A DNA stretch of 35,723 nucleotides from Verrucomicrobiota bacterium (GTDB taxonomy: Bacteria; Verrucomicrobiota; Verrucomicrobiia; Chthoniobacterales; SZAS-18), in contig JAFAXH010000020.1 of NCBI GenBank assembly GCA_019241085.1, positions 1 through 35,723 on the forward strand, written 5' to 3'. Position 1 is the first letter of the stretch; every line of letters begins with the position of its first letter. Shown in pieces: positions 1 to 7,788 of the stretch. A program made the position numbers and the translations under genes. The notes beneath the pieces are model-generated. The model was given only the letters and a program-made list of their open reading frames with translations. It was not told where the DNA came from and did no database searches.

Positions 1-583
1 CGGCGCGCCAGGCTTCGGCGCTGACGGCGTTGATCTTGCCAGCGGCGATTTTGAGCGCAAACGGGTAGCCCGAGAGGGAGCGGAAATTGATCCACAACGC
101 TTCGGCTTGAAACAATGGCATCAACACGCCGCCACGCTCCTGCCAGGTGGCCGGCAGACGTTCGGCGAAGTCGTCCGCGTGCCGCAGCGGGAACCGACCC
201 AGCCCCGGCGGCAACGGATACGTGCGGCCGTCGTCGGGGATGCGCAGGGTGCGTTGGAATTCGAGGCAAAGTGTTGCTGGCCCATCGTCGTCAGCACTGG
301 CTTCCGGGTCGATGCCAGCGGCATCGGCAGCGGCGCGGGTGAAGGCGGCGGCGAGTTCTTCGGAGTTGAATGCTGACGCGCGGCGAAATGCCTCGGCGCG
401 AAACGCCGCGTCTTTTTGGTGGCGACGCCAGCGGTTGTCGAACAGATGCTCGAGCGCGACAACGCGATCTTCAGCAAGCAGCCGCGGGCGGTGTGTTTCC
501 ACGTGCGCGGCGACCTGGGCGCGCAAGGCGGCGGCGATTTCTGGAAACGCGAAACGGAGTTGGTCGTGACGGAGTTCGATCAT
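1..583 (-). CDS. Conserved protein of unknown function, 3' end cut by window edge
   Basis: An open frame runs leftward from an ATG at 583 for 194 codons and leaves the window without a stop, so only the N-terminal part is visible. It begins MIELRHDQLRF. Around residues 120-194 it contains RTLRIPDDGRTYPLPPGLG, then a stretch around EALWINF and YPFALKIAAGKINAV. From memory these match a conserved uncharacterised bacterial family; no catalytic motif is recognisable. There is no signal peptide or membrane segment in the visible part. It lies 66 bases downstream of the XRE regulator gene on the same strand and is probably co-transcribed with it, so the regulator and its upstream operator may control it. 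No convincing Shine-Dalgarno sequence precedes the ATG. I am fairly sure it is a real gene; its function is unknown. Confidence 0.7.
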   Translation of the reverse strand, partial: MIELRHDQLRFAFPEIAAALRAQVAAHVETHRPRLLAEDRVVALEHLFDNRWRRHQKDAAFRAEAFRRASAFNSEELAAAFTRAAADAAGIDPEASADDDGPATLCLEFQRTLRIPDDGRTYPLPPGLGRFPLRHADDFAERLPATWQERGGVLMPLFQAEALWINFRSLSGYPFALKIAAGKINAVSAEAWRA

Positions 584-649
584 TTTGGATGGCGGTGAGG
601 TTGGAGGTTTAACGGATGAGAAAGGAAAAATTCGGGAGTTCGTCGCCGG

Positions 650-1021
650 TTACCATTTGCCGTCGCGCACTTCGCGGGCGACGCGCAGGACGGCGTGGTC
701 GGGCATTTTTTTCAATTCGCGCAGGAGTTGGGCAAAGAGTTGCGGCCTGGCGCGGATGATGGCTTGCAGGTCGGCGGAAACTTTGCCCGCGAGGGCGAGC
801 AGCACGTCGGGGTCTTCGCCCAACTCCGCGGCCAGCCGGCGGATGACGCCTTCGCCCGGAGGCGGTTGCGTGCCGCGCTCGATCTTGCTGAGATACGACG
901 GCTCGATGCCGACGCGCCGGGCGAGCTGCCGCAAAGTGAAAGCCGCCGCGTCGGCCTTGGCGCGCGCCGTGCGGCTATCGCGTAGGTAGTCGGCAAAAGC
1001 GTGTTCGTTTGAAGCTGCCAC
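650..1021 (-). CDS. XRE-family helix-turn-helix transcriptional regulator
   Basis: A 123-residue cytoplasmic DNA-binding protein. Residues about 25-72 form a Cro/C1-type helix-turn-helix: FTLRQLARRVGIEPSYLSKIERGTQ, in which LARRVGIEPSYLSKIERG is the classic helix 2-turn-helix 3 pattern. The C-terminal half (DVLLALAGKVSADLQAIIRARPQLFAQLLRE, broken here into LALAGK, IIRARPQLFAQLLR and REVRDGKW) is a helical tail typical of one XRE subgroup. The start is a GTG at 1021; no ATG fits the conserved N-terminus better. A perfect inverted repeat lies 15-34 bases upstream, so autoregulation is likely. The unknown gene ending at the left edge follows after 66 bases and probably forms a two-gene unit with it. 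Members of this subgroup often sit next to ImmA/IrrE-type or unknown partner genes; no HExxH metalloprotease motif is visible in the part of the partner that can be read. Confidence 0.85.
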   Translation of the reverse strand: MAASNEHAFADYLRDSRTARAKADAAAFTLRQLARRVGIEPSYLSKIERGTQPPPGEGVIRRLAAELGEDPDVLLALAGKVSADLQAIIRARPQLFAQLLRELKKMPDHAVLRVAREVRDGKW

Positions 1022-1035
1022 GGCGGAACAGGGAC

Positions 1036-1055
1036 TGTGTAGTAAACACTACACA
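1036..1055. promoter_or_regulatory. Putative operator: perfect inverted repeat upstream of XRE gene
   Basis: Arms TGTGTAGT (1036-1043) and ACTACACA (1048-1055) are exact reverse complements around the spacer AAAC. The repeat lies just upstream of the GTG start of the XRE regulator, where a self-repressing Cro/C1-type dimer would bind. No confident -35/-10 pair could be assigned around it. The function is inferred from symmetry and position. Confidence 0.6.
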
Positions 1056-1211
1056 TCAAGCGATGTTTGTCCATTCGAAAATTTTTCGTGACGCTCGCGT
1101 TTCTCTTCGGCAGACTGCGCGCCGCTTTCCTACTTTGCTCCGCTGCTTCCGCAGGTTGGGGCTAACTGGCGGCGTCCCCCGGCCCAGCCGTTTTTAACCC
1201 CGGATTCTCCC

Positions 1212-1994
1212 ATGTCAGCTCCCGTTGCACTCATCACCGGCGCCTCGCGCGGCATCGGCCGCGGCATCGCGCTCGCGCTGGCGGCCGAGGCGACGCACGA
1301 AATCGCCATCAATTTTGCCGGCAACGAAAAGGCCGCGCTCGAATGCCGCGACCTTTGCCTAGCGGCCAACGGCGGCCGGCAGCGGGTCGAGATCGTGCAG
1401 GCCGACATCTCGCTGGCGGCGGACCGGGCGCGGATGCTCGCTTTCGTGCAGGCCACGTTTGGCCGGCTCGACGTGCTGGTGAACAACGCCGGCATCGCGC
1501 CGGACGTGCGGGCGGACATTCTGGAGGCGAGCGAGGCGTCGTTCGACCGGCTGATCGGTGTTAATTTGAAAGGGCCGTATTTTTTAACCCAAGCCGCCGC
1601 GAAGCTCATGCTCGCCACGCCGGCGCTGGCGGCTTTTCCCAAAGCGGTCATCAACGTGACGAGCATCTCGGCGTTCACCGCGAGCGTGAACCGGGGCGAT
1701 TATTGCGTGGCCAAGGCCGGGCTGGCGATGATGACCAAGCTCTACGCGGCGCGGCTGGGCGCGGAGGGCATCGGCGTGTTTGAAATCCAGCCGGGCGTGA
1801 TCGAGACTGACATGACCGGGCCAGTGAAGGCGAAATATGACGCGCTGTTTGCCGGCGGCTTCACGCCGATTCCACGCTGGGGCCAGCCGGCGGACATTGG
1901 GCGCGCGGTGGTGGCGATCGCGCGCGGCGGGTTTCCTTACAGCACGGGCCAGGTGTTTAATGTCGATGGCGGGTTTCACCTGCGGACGCTGTGA
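1212..1994 (+). CDS. Short-chain dehydrogenase/reductase (FabG-like), uronate operon
   Basis: A 260-residue NAD(P)-dependent oxidoreductase of the classical SDR family, cytoplasmic. The cofactor glycine motif TGASRGIG is at residues 9-16, NNAG at 91-94, and the catalytic Ser151-Tyr164-Lys168 set is intact (the YCVAK motif with Ser 13 residues before Tyr). The C-terminus ends [13 protein letters not shown], the usual SDR closing segment. Homologues are routinely labelled 3-ketoacyl-ACP reductase, but this gene is first in an operon with a GH88 hydrolase, a cupin and a Gfo/Idh/MocA oxidoreductase and is not near fatty-acid genes. I therefore infer a sugar or keto-uronate substrate, for example reduction of a 4-deoxy-hexosulose-uronate-type product. 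The gap to the next gene is 33 bases. Family is certain, substrate is not. Confidence 0.9.
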   Translation: MSAPVALITGASRGIGRGIALALAAEATHEIAINFAGNEKAALECRDLCLAANGGRQRVEIVQADISLAADRARMLAFVQATFGRLDVLVNNAGIAPDVRADILEASEASFDRLIGVNLKGPYFLTQAAAKLMLATPALAAFPKAVINVTSISAFTASVNRGDYCVAKAGLAMMTKLYAARLGAEGIGVFEIQPGVIETDMTGPVKAKYDALFAGGFTPIPRWGQPADIGRAVVAIARGGFPYSTGQVFNVDGGFHLRTL

Positions 1995-2027
1995 AGGGTT
2001 TTAACTGAAAATTTTTTTTGTTGCGCG

Positions 2028-3416
2028 ATGAAGATCAACCACCAACTCCGGCCTGAGCATTTAACCAAAAAAATTTCCCGCCTGTGGGAAGTGTCGGCAC
2101 CGAAGATTTTGTCCATCGACAAGGACGAACGGCCGGGCGCGCCGTCGTCGGTTTACACCATCGATGGCCGCTACACGGCGCGGGGCTGGACGGAATGGAC
2201 GCAGGGGTTTGTCTATGGCTCGATGCTGTTGCAATTCGACGCGACGGGCGACGAGAGTTTTCTCCAGCTCGGCCGCGTGCGGACGCGGGAGCGGATGGCG
2301 GCGCACATCACGCACATGGGCGTGCATGACCACGGGTTCAATAACGTCTCCACCTACGGCGGCTTGTGGCGCATGATCCGCGAGGGCCGCATCGCGCCGG
2401 AGGATAAATCGGAGCTGGCGTTTTTGGAGCTGGCGCTCAAAGGGAGCGGCGCGGTGCAGGCGGCGCGCTGGACGCCGACGAACGACGGCGGCGGTTTTAT
2501 TTATTCCTTTAACGGCCCGCACTCGCTCTTTGCGGACACGATCCGCTCGCTGCGCGCGCTCGCGCTGGCGCACCGGCTCGGGCACAGCCTGTGCGGCGAG
2601 CGCGACGTGCAAATCTCGCTGCTCGGGCGGCTGGTCGATCACGCGGCGGCGACGGCGAAGTGGAGCGTTTATTACGGCGAAGGCCGCGATCATTACGACG
2701 TGCGCGGGCGCGTGGCGCACGAGAGTATTTTTAATAAAAACAACGGCGACTATCGCTGCCCGAATTCGCAGCAGGGCTACTCGCCGTTCACCACCTGGAC
2801 GCGCGGGCTGGCGTGGATCATTCTCGGCATGGCCGAGGAGTTGGAGTTTCTCGACACGGTGTCCGACGAGGAATTGAACCGGCACGGCGGCCGGGCGCAC
2901 GTCGAGCAGTTCATGCTCAAGGCGGCGACGGCGACGTGCGATTTTTACATCGACTTCATGCCGCTCGACGGCATCCCGTATTGGGACACCGGCGCGCCGC
3001 TTTTGTATAAATTGGGTGAGGATTATTTGCAGCGGCCGGCGCAGATTCACAACGACTTCGAGCCGGTGGACAGCTCGGCGGCGGCCATCGCGGCGCAGGG
3101 ACTTTTGCGCATGGGGCATTACTTGGAAAAGAAGGGCGGCACGCTCTCGGGTGAGCGGTATTTTCACGCGGGGCTGACGATTCTCGACACGCTTTTTGAC
3201 GAGCCGTATCTGAGCACGAGCGACCGGCACCAGGGGTTGATCCTGCACTCGATTTATCATCAGCCGAACGGCTGGGACAAGATCCCCGCCGGCGCGAAGG
3301 TGCCGCTCGGCGAGTCGAGCATGTGGGGCGATTACCACGCGCGCGAGGCCGCGGTGTATGTGCAGCGGTTGATCGACAAAAAGCTGCCGTATTACACGTT
3401 CTTCGGTCCGGCCTGA
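2028..3416 (+). CDS. Glycoside hydrolase family 88 (unsaturated glucuronyl hydrolase-like)
   Basis: A 462-residue (alpha/alpha)6-barrel protein of the GH88 type. It would hydrate the delta-4,5 double bond of oligosaccharides made by polysaccharide lyases and release the unsaturated uronic acid. Supporting motifs are HDHGFNNVSTYG at residues 100-111, equivalent to the HDxGF segment holding one catalytic Asp in characterised enzymes; SLFADTIRSL around Asp170, a plausible second catalytic Asp; TTWTRGLAWIILGMAEEL at about 255-272; IPYWDTGAP at 316-324; and DSSAAAIAAQGLL at 348-360. Length is slightly above the family norm of about 380 residues. There is no signal peptide, so it acts in the cytoplasm on imported oligosaccharides, unlike secreted members. 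It lies between the SDR and cupin genes in one operon. Assignment to the fold is strong; substrate (pectin, ulvan, glycosaminoglycan or other) cannot be told. Confidence 0.87.
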   Translation: MKINHQLRPEHLTKKISRLWEVSAPKILSIDKDERPGAPSSVYTIDGRYTARGWTEWTQGFVYGSMLLQFDATGDESFLQLGRVRTRERMAAHITHMGVHDHGFNNVSTYGGLWRMIREGRIAPEDKSELAFLELALKGSGAVQAARWTPTNDGGGFIYSFNGPHSLFADTIRSLRALALAHRLGHSLCGERDVQISLLGRLVDHAAATAKWSVYYGEGRDHYDVRGRVAHESIFNKNNGDYRCPNSQQGYSPFTTWTRGLAWIILGMAEELEFLDTVSDEELNRHGGRAHVEQFMLKAATATCDFYIDFMPLDGIPYWDTGAPLLYKLGEDYLQRPAQIHNDFEPVDSSAAAIAAQGLLRMGHYLEKKGGTLSGERYFHAGLTILDTLFDEPYLSTSDRHQGLILHSIYHQPNGWDKIPAGAKVPLGESSMWGDYHAREAAVYVQRLIDKKLPYYTFFGPA

Positions 3417-3438
3417 GCGTTGGGGAGTTTCACGTAAA

Positions 3439-3888
3439 ATGACGATTTCCGACTTAAACCAAATCGAGGGCCGCCGTTATCCGGCGCGGCGGCGCACGCA
3501 AAATCTCGCGGGCGGCGCGGCTCCCATCCAGGCGAAGAATTTCTCGCTGGGCAACGTGACGCTCGATCCCAAGGGTGGCCAGGTGCCGTGGCACAATCAG
3601 GAGCAGGAGGAGACGTATTTCGTCGTCGAAGGCACGGGCGAAATGTGCCTGGGCGCAGAGCGGCGGACGATCACGGCGGGGCAGATGGTTTACATCCCAC
3701 CGGGCGTTTTTCATCAGCTCACCAACATCGGCGACACGCCGCTGCGGATGATCTATTGCTACGGCCCGGCGGGCGACGTGGCGCACTGGCGGCAGGAACT
3801 CGACGGCACGTTGCCCAAGGCCGGCGTGGACGCGCCGCCGCTGCCGGCTGGCGCCTGGCCGCAATGCACGGACAAGCCCGCGGCGTAA
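3439..3888 (+). CDS. Small cupin-domain protein
   Basis: A 149-residue single-domain cupin. Motif 1 spans residues 46-69 with His52, Gln54 and Glu58 as likely metal ligands, so the usual HxH is HxQ here (WHNQEQEETYFVVEGTGEM). Motif 2 is GQMVYIPPGVFHQLTNIG at 81-98 with His92 as the fourth ligand. It is 22 bases after the GH88 gene and 13 bases before the oxidoreductase gene. Small cupins in uronate operons include KdgF, which opens the ring of delta-4,5-unsaturated monouronates, the product GH88 would make. That role fits the neighbours but is inference, because the ligand pattern and the roughly 40 extra residues differ from KdgF as I remember it. A sugar isomerase or a non-enzymatic sugar-binding role is also possible. 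Confidence 0.85.
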   Translation: MTISDLNQIEGRRYPARRRTQNLAGGAAPIQAKNFSLGNVTLDPKGGQVPWHNQEQEETYFVVEGTGEMCLGAERRTITAGQMVYIPPGVFHQLTNIGDTPLRMIYCYGPAGDVAHWRQELDGTLPKAGVDAPPLPAGAWPQCTDKPAA

Positions 3889-3901
3889 TTTTTTTTAAAT
3901 C

Positions 3902-5077
3902 ATGACGGTCATCACTATGGACAAACAGACCACATACAAACTCGGCATCATCATGAATGGTGTGACCGGGCGCATGGGCACCAACCAGCACCTCATCCGC
4001 TCGATCTGCGCGATCATCAAACAAGGCGGCGTGCGGCTCAACGACGCGGAAGTCATCATGCCCGACCCGATTTTGATCGGGCGCAACGAGGCCAAGCTCG
4101 CGCACCTGGCGCGACAAAATGATGTCGAGCGGTATTCGACCGATCTGGACTCGGCGCTGGCCGATCCGCACAACGTCATTTATTTCGATTCGCAAACGAC
4201 CGGCCGCCGCGCGCCGGCGGTGAAAAAGGCGATCGACGCCGGCAAGCACGTTTATTGCGAAAAGCCGACGGCCGTGACCACCGAGGCGGCGTATGAGCTT
4301 TATCAATACGCCAAGAAAGCCGGCGTGAAACAAGGCGTCGTGCAGGACAAGCTGTGGCTGCCCGGCTTGCTCAAATTAAAGAGCCTCGTCGATACCGGCT
4401 TCTTTGGAGAAATCCTCAGCGTGCGCGGCGAGTTCGGCTACTGGGTTTACGAAGGCGACGTGATCGCGCCGCAACGTCCGTCGTGGAACTATCGCAAGGA
4501 AGACGACGGCGGCATGATTATCGACATGCTCTGCCACTGGCGCTACGTGATCGACAATCTTTTTGGCAACGTGAGAGCCGTCTCCTGCCTCGGCGCGACG
4601 CACATCAAGAAGCGCTGGGACGAACAGGGCAAACCTTACAAGTGCACCGCCGACGACTCGGCTTATTCCACGTTCGAGCTGGAGAACGGCGTGGTCGTGC
4701 ATTTCAATTCGTCATGGGCCGTGCGCGTGCGGCGCGATGACTTGCTCACCATGCAGGTCGATGGCACCAAGGGCAGCGCGGTGGCCGGATTGCGCGATTG
4801 TGTGCTGCAGCATTACAACGAAACGCCGCGCTCGATCTGGAACCCGGACATCGACAGCCCGATCGACCACTTTAAGAATTGGACCAAGGTGCCGGCACAG
4901 CAGGAATACGACAACGCGTTCAAAATCCAGTGGGAGATGTTCCTCAAGCATGTCGTCAAGGACACGCCGTTCCGCTGGACCTTGCTGGAAGGCGCCAAGG
5001 GCGTGCAGCTTGCCGAATACGGCCTCAAATCGTGGGAAGAACGGCGCTGGCTCGAATTGCCGGAGTTGAAACCTTGA
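3902..5077 (+). CDS. Gfo/Idh/MocA-family NAD(P)-dependent oxidoreductase
   Basis: A 391-residue two-domain oxidoreductase. The Rossmann glycine loop is atypical, NGVTGRMG at residues 19-26, in place of GxGxxG. The family hallmark EKP is at 120-122 in VYCEKPTAV, and the catalytic Asp208 and His212 are in GGMIIDMLCHWRYVID. The C-terminal half supplies the sugar-binding beta sheet. Such enzymes oxidise or reduce hydroxyl groups of sugars and inositols; here the substrate is probably a uronate-derived sugar, judged from the GH88 and SDR genes of the same operon. It is the last gene before a strong terminator. The ATG at 3902 is used; a second ATG at 3917 is an equally good start, since neither has a clear Shine-Dalgarno sequence. 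Confidence 0.9.
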   Translation: MTVITMDKQTTYKLGIIMNGVTGRMGTNQHLIRSICAIIKQGGVRLNDAEVIMPDPILIGRNEAKLAHLARQNDVERYSTDLDSALADPHNVIYFDSQTTGRRAPAVKKAIDAGKHVYCEKPTAVTTEAAYELYQYAKKAGVKQGVVQDKLWLPGLLKLKSLVDTGFFGEILSVRGEFGYWVYEGDVIAPQRPSWNYRKEDDGGMIIDMLCHWRYVIDNLFGNVRAVSCLGATHIKKRWDEQGKPYKCTADDSAYSTFELENGVVVHFNSSWAVRVRRDDLLTMQVDGTKGSAVAGLRDCVLQHYNETPRSIWNPDIDSPIDHFKNWTKVPAQQEYDNAFKIQWEMFLKHVVKDTPFRWTLLEGAKGVQLAEYGLKSWEERRWLELPELKP

Positions 5078-5084
5078 AGCCGCG

Positions 5085-5120
5085 GGTAGGGGACGCCTCG
5101 GCGAGGTGTCTCTACCTTTT
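5085..5120 (+). terminator. Rho-independent terminator of the uronate operon
   Basis: Eight bases after the Gfo/Idh/MocA stop codon, GGTAG (5085-5089) plus the segment to 5099 pairs with 5103-5116. This gives about 14 base pairs with one bulged G, two G-U pairs and a 3-base loop. TTTT follows at 5117-5120. Position and structure fit transcription termination of the 1212-5077 operon. Confidence 0.75.
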
Positions 5121-5202
5121 CCGCTGACGGCTCGCTGGCCCGGCACCTGCTTCTGGAGGAGAAAGTTTTCGTCCTGCCTGCCACACCTTCGCATCCGCTC
5201 CC

Positions 5203-5388
5203 ATGGGCCTGCTTCGCAAACTTTTCTGGATCGCGCTGACCTTGGTCTTTACCTTCGTCTTCCTCGTGCTGTTTGAAAACGGCACGACGAACTTTGCCGA
5301 AAACGCGCAGCACGAGTTCGACGAAATCAAGACCTACTTCGCGGCTCCGCCGAAGAAGAAGCCCGACACCAGCGACAAGCTCAAATAA
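5203..5388 (+). CDS. Small single-pass membrane protein, function unknown
   Basis: A 61-residue protein with one clear hydrophobic segment at residues 6-23 (KLFWIALTLVFTFVFLVLF), preceded by Arg and Lys, then a charged tail ending in KKKPDTSDK. The topology suggests an inner-membrane anchor with the tail outside the bilayer. No enzymatic motif is present. It follows the operon terminator, so it needs its own promoter, which I cannot identify. No good Shine-Dalgarno sequence lies close to the ATG. I judge it real because the hydrophobic and charged parts are well separated and it ends exactly before a convergent terminator hairpin. A chance frame cannot be excluded. Confidence 0.6.
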   Translation: MGLLRKLFWIALTLVFTFVFLVLFENGTTNFAENAQHEFDEIKTYFAAPPKKKPDTSDKLK

Positions 5389-5447
5389 AACGGGAGAGCG
5401 GCGGCCGGCTTGTTCGCAATCGTCGAACAAACCGCGCCGCCGCTCCC
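5381..5447 (-). terminator. Intrinsic terminator downstream of ilvC
   Basis: GGGAG (5392-5396) and CGGCGGC (5399-5405) pair with CTCCC (5443-5447) and GCCGCCG (5436-5442). An inner stem pairs TTGTTCG (5410-5416) with CGAACAA (5424-5430) around a 7-base loop. Read on the minus strand the hairpin is followed at once by TTTTATTT, so it terminates ilvC transcription. It may also stop plus-strand readthrough from the small gene at 5203. Confidence 0.75.
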
Positions 5448-5485
5448 TGTCAGCCTGGCCGGCGCGTGCCGCCGCTGCTGCTGGC

Positions 5486-6511
5486 TCAATACGCGGCCTG
5501 CGCGCCTTTGAGATTTTTCTTGCCGATCCACGGCATCAAGCCGCGCAGGCGGGCGCCGACTTTTTCGATGTTGTGCGTTTCGCCCTTCTTCAGCAGGGCG
5601 TGATAATTCTTGCGCCCGGTCTTGTGCTCGTTGATCCAGGCTTTGGCAAACTTGCCGGTCTGGATTTCCTTCAACACCTTGTTCATCTCGCGCTTGACGG
5701 CGGCGTTGACGATCCGCGGGCCGACGGCCACGTCGCCGTATTTGGCGGTTTCGGAGATCGAGAAACGCATGCCGCTGATGCCGGCTTCGTTGATGAGATC
5801 GACGATGAGTTTCAACTCGTGCAGGCACTCGAAATACGCCATTTCCGGCTGGTAGCCGGCCTCGACGAGCGTTTCATATCCGGCCTGGATCAGCGCGGTG
5901 ACGCCGCCGCAGAGCACGGCTTGTTCGCCGAAAAGGTCGGTCTCGGTTTCTTCCTTAAAGGTCGTCTCGATCACGCCGGCGCGCGTCGCGCCGATGCCCT
6001 TGGCCCAGGCGAGCGCGATCTTTTTCGCCTGCTTGCTCGGGTTTTGATAAATGGCGATCAAAGCCGGCACGCCTTTGCCTTCGAGATACTGGCGGCGCAC
6101 GATGTGGCCGGGGCCTTTGGGCGCGACCATGATGACATCGACATCCTTCGGCGGCGTGATGGTTTTGAAGTGAACCGCGAAGCCGTGGGAAAAGACGAGC
6201 GTTTTGCCCTTGGTCAGATTCGGCGCGATGTCCTTTTCAAAGACCTCGCTGATGCGCAGGTCGGGCGTGGCGAGCATGATGACGTCGGCCTCGCGCACGG
6301 CCTCGGCGTTGTCGAGCACGGCGAGTCCTTTCTCCGCGGCGATGGCGCGCGATTTTGAGCCGGGATAAAGGCCGATGGCGACGTTGACGCCGCTGTCCTT
6401 GAGGTTGAGCGCGTGGGCGTGGCCCTGCGAGCCGAAGCCGATGATGGCGCAGGTCTTGGTCGTCAACAGTTTCAGGTCGGCGTCTTTGTCAGTGTAAATT
6501 TTGGCGGGCAT
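5486..6511 (-). CDS. ilvC: Ketol-acid reductoisomerase (class I)
   Basis: A 341-residue enzyme of valine, leucine and isoleucine synthesis. It isomerises and reduces acetolactate or acetohydroxybutyrate with NAD(P)H and Mg2+. The Rossmann motif GFGSQGHA is at residues 25-32, the SHGF histidine at 109, PKGPGH at 131-136, and the metal ligands Asp192, Glu196, Glu228 and Glu232 lie in [13 protein letters not shown] and [13 protein letters not shown]. Length is that of the short class I enzymes. The cofactor loop reads GLYPGSKS (residues 47-54): the two serines that hold the NADPH phosphate are kept, but the position that is usually Arg is Tyr, so cofactor preference may be altered. It lies 52 bases after ilvN on the same strand and is followed by a terminator. 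Confidence 0.97.
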   Translation of the reverse strand: MPAKIYTDKDADLKLLTTKTCAIIGFGSQGHAHALNLKDSGVNVAIGLYPGSKSRAIAAEKGLAVLDNAEAVREADVIMLATPDLRISEVFEKDIAPNLTKGKTLVFSHGFAVHFKTITPPKDVDVIMVAPKGPGHIVRRQYLEGKGVPALIAIYQNPSKQAKKIALAWAKGIGATRAGVIETTFKEETETDLFGEQAVLCGGVTALIQAGYETLVEAGYQPEMAYFECLHELKLIVDLINEAGISGMRFSISETAKYGDVAVGPRIVNAAVKREMNKVLKEIQTGKFAKAWINEHKTGRKNYHALLKKGETHNIEKVGARLRGLMPWIGKKNLKGAQAAY

Positions 6512-6563
6512 GGTTCGGTGTGCGTGGTGGGTGGACTGGATAAAAAAAATCGCGTGCGCGCGC

Positions 6564-7046
6564 TCAGGCTGCCTCCGAGCGCGACATGGCGAGTTTGCCG
6601 GTGCGGGCGAGGTCGGTGATGCCGAAGTTCTGCATCAGGCGCAGGAACTTGTTGATCTTGCCCTCGTGACCGGTGATCTCGATGAGCAGATTCTTGTGCT
6701 GCACATCGACGATCTTGGCGCGGAAGATGTCGCAGATTTGCATGACTTCGCTGCGCGTGGCGGCATCGACTTTCACCCGCATGAGCACCAACTCGCGATC
6801 CACAAACTCGTCGTCGCGAAAATCCTGGATGCTGATGACATCGACCAGCTTGTTGAGCTGCTTGGTGACTTGTTCGAGCACCGCGTCGTCGCCGCGCACG
6901 ACGATGGTGAGGTGGCTGGTGTTGGGATCGAGCGTCGGCCCGACGTTGAGCGTGTCGATGTTAAAACCGCGCCCGCTGAACATGCCGGCGATGCGGGCGA
7001 GCACGCCGAATTTATTTTCAACAACGACGGAGAGCGTGTGGCGCAT
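6564..7046 (-). CDS. ilvN: Acetolactate synthase small (regulatory) subunit
   Basis: A 160-residue regulatory subunit that activates the catalytic acetohydroxyacid synthase subunit and confers valine feedback inhibition. The N-terminal ACT domain begins [22 protein letters not shown], containing the conserved [17 protein letters not shown] effector site at about residues 13-29. The C-terminal domain follows ([28 protein letters not shown]). The frame is open further upstream to 7103, but the ATG at 7046 matches the family start MRHTxSVxVENxxGVL, so I use it. It is 52 bases upstream of ilvC, forming the common ilvN-ilvC pair. The large subunit gene ilvB is not in the window. Confidence 0.95.
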   Translation of the reverse strand: MRHTLSVVVENKFGVLARIAGMFSGRGFNIDTLNVGPTLDPNTSHLTIVVRGDDAVLEQVTKQLNKLVDVISIQDFRDDEFVDRELVLMRVKVDAATRSEVMQICDIFRAKIVDVQHKNLLIEITGHEGKINKFLRLMQNFGITDLARTGKLAMSRSEAA

Positions 7047-7152
7047 GAGGAGCGGAAAAATATGCGAGAATCGGGGCGGCGATAGTGCCGCGAGCGTTCG
7101 CATTCGTCAAACTTCAAAATCCGATTAGCTTGCGCGCTCGCCGCATAAAATT

Positions 7153-7788
7153 ATGGAACTCACGCTGCCGCCGGGAAATTTCGCCGCTTACATTTTCGAC
7201 TGCGACGGCACGCTGGCCGACACGATGCCGCTGCACTACCGCGCCTGGCGCGAGACGCTGACGCCGCTGGGCTGCCCGTTTCCCGAGGAACTTTTTTATT
7301 CCCTCGGCGGGATGCCGACGGACAAAATCGTCGTGTTGCTCAACGGCCGCCACGGCTTGTCGCTGCCGCCGATGGAGACGGCGTTGCAAAAGGAGCATCG
7401 CTACGTGGAGCTGCTGCCGGGCGTGCAGCCGATCGCGCCCGTCGTGGCCATCGCGCGCGCCGGCCGGGAGCGCGGCCTGCCGATGGCCGTCGGCTCGGGC
7501 GGGTTCAAGCGCGTCGTGTCAAAGACGCTCGCGACGCTGGGCTTGACCGACTGGTTCGGCGCCGTGGTCACGGCGGATGAAGTCGCCCACGGCAAGCCCG
7601 CGCCGGACACCTATCTCGAAGCCGCCCGCCGGCTCGGCGTGCCGCCAGCGGAGTGCCTGGTGTTTGAAGACACGCAACTCGGTCTCGACGCGGCGACCGC
7701 AGCCGGGATGGCGAGCGTCTTCGTGCCCGGCGGCCATGCCGGGGCGCTGGCGCGGCCAACCGATTCCGGCACCGCGCCAGCGGCTTAA
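7153..7788 (+). CDS. HAD-superfamily phosphatase / beta-phosphoglucomutase-like
   Basis: A 211-residue cytoplasmic HAD hydrolase, subfamily I with a helical cap. The nucleophile motif is FDCDGTLADT (Asp16, Asp18), motif II is Ser115 in VGSGG, motif III is Lys148 in HGKPAPDTY, and motif IV is Glu172-Asp173 in VFEDTQLGLDAA. The full set suggests an active sugar-phosphate phosphatase or phosphoglucomutase-type enzyme; the closest general resemblance is to YqaB/PgmB-like proteins. It is divergent from ilvN. Its TAA overlaps the stop codon of the convergent gene in a shared TTAA (7785-7788). Substrate cannot be deduced. Confidence 0.92.
   Translation: MELTLPPGNFAAYIFDCDGTLADTMPLHYRAWRETLTPLGCPFPEELFYSLGGMPTDKIVVLLNGRHGLSLPPMETALQKEHRYVELLPGVQPIAPVVAIARAGRERGLPMAVGSGGFKRVVSKTLATLGLTDWFGAVVTADEVAHGKPAPDTYLEAARRLGVPPAECLVFEDTQLGLDAATAAGMASVFVPGGHAGALARPTDSGTAPAA

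Noticed and set aside
2061-3338. 425-codon minus-strand frame inside the GH88 gene
   Set aside because: Mirror frame of a conserved enzyme gene.
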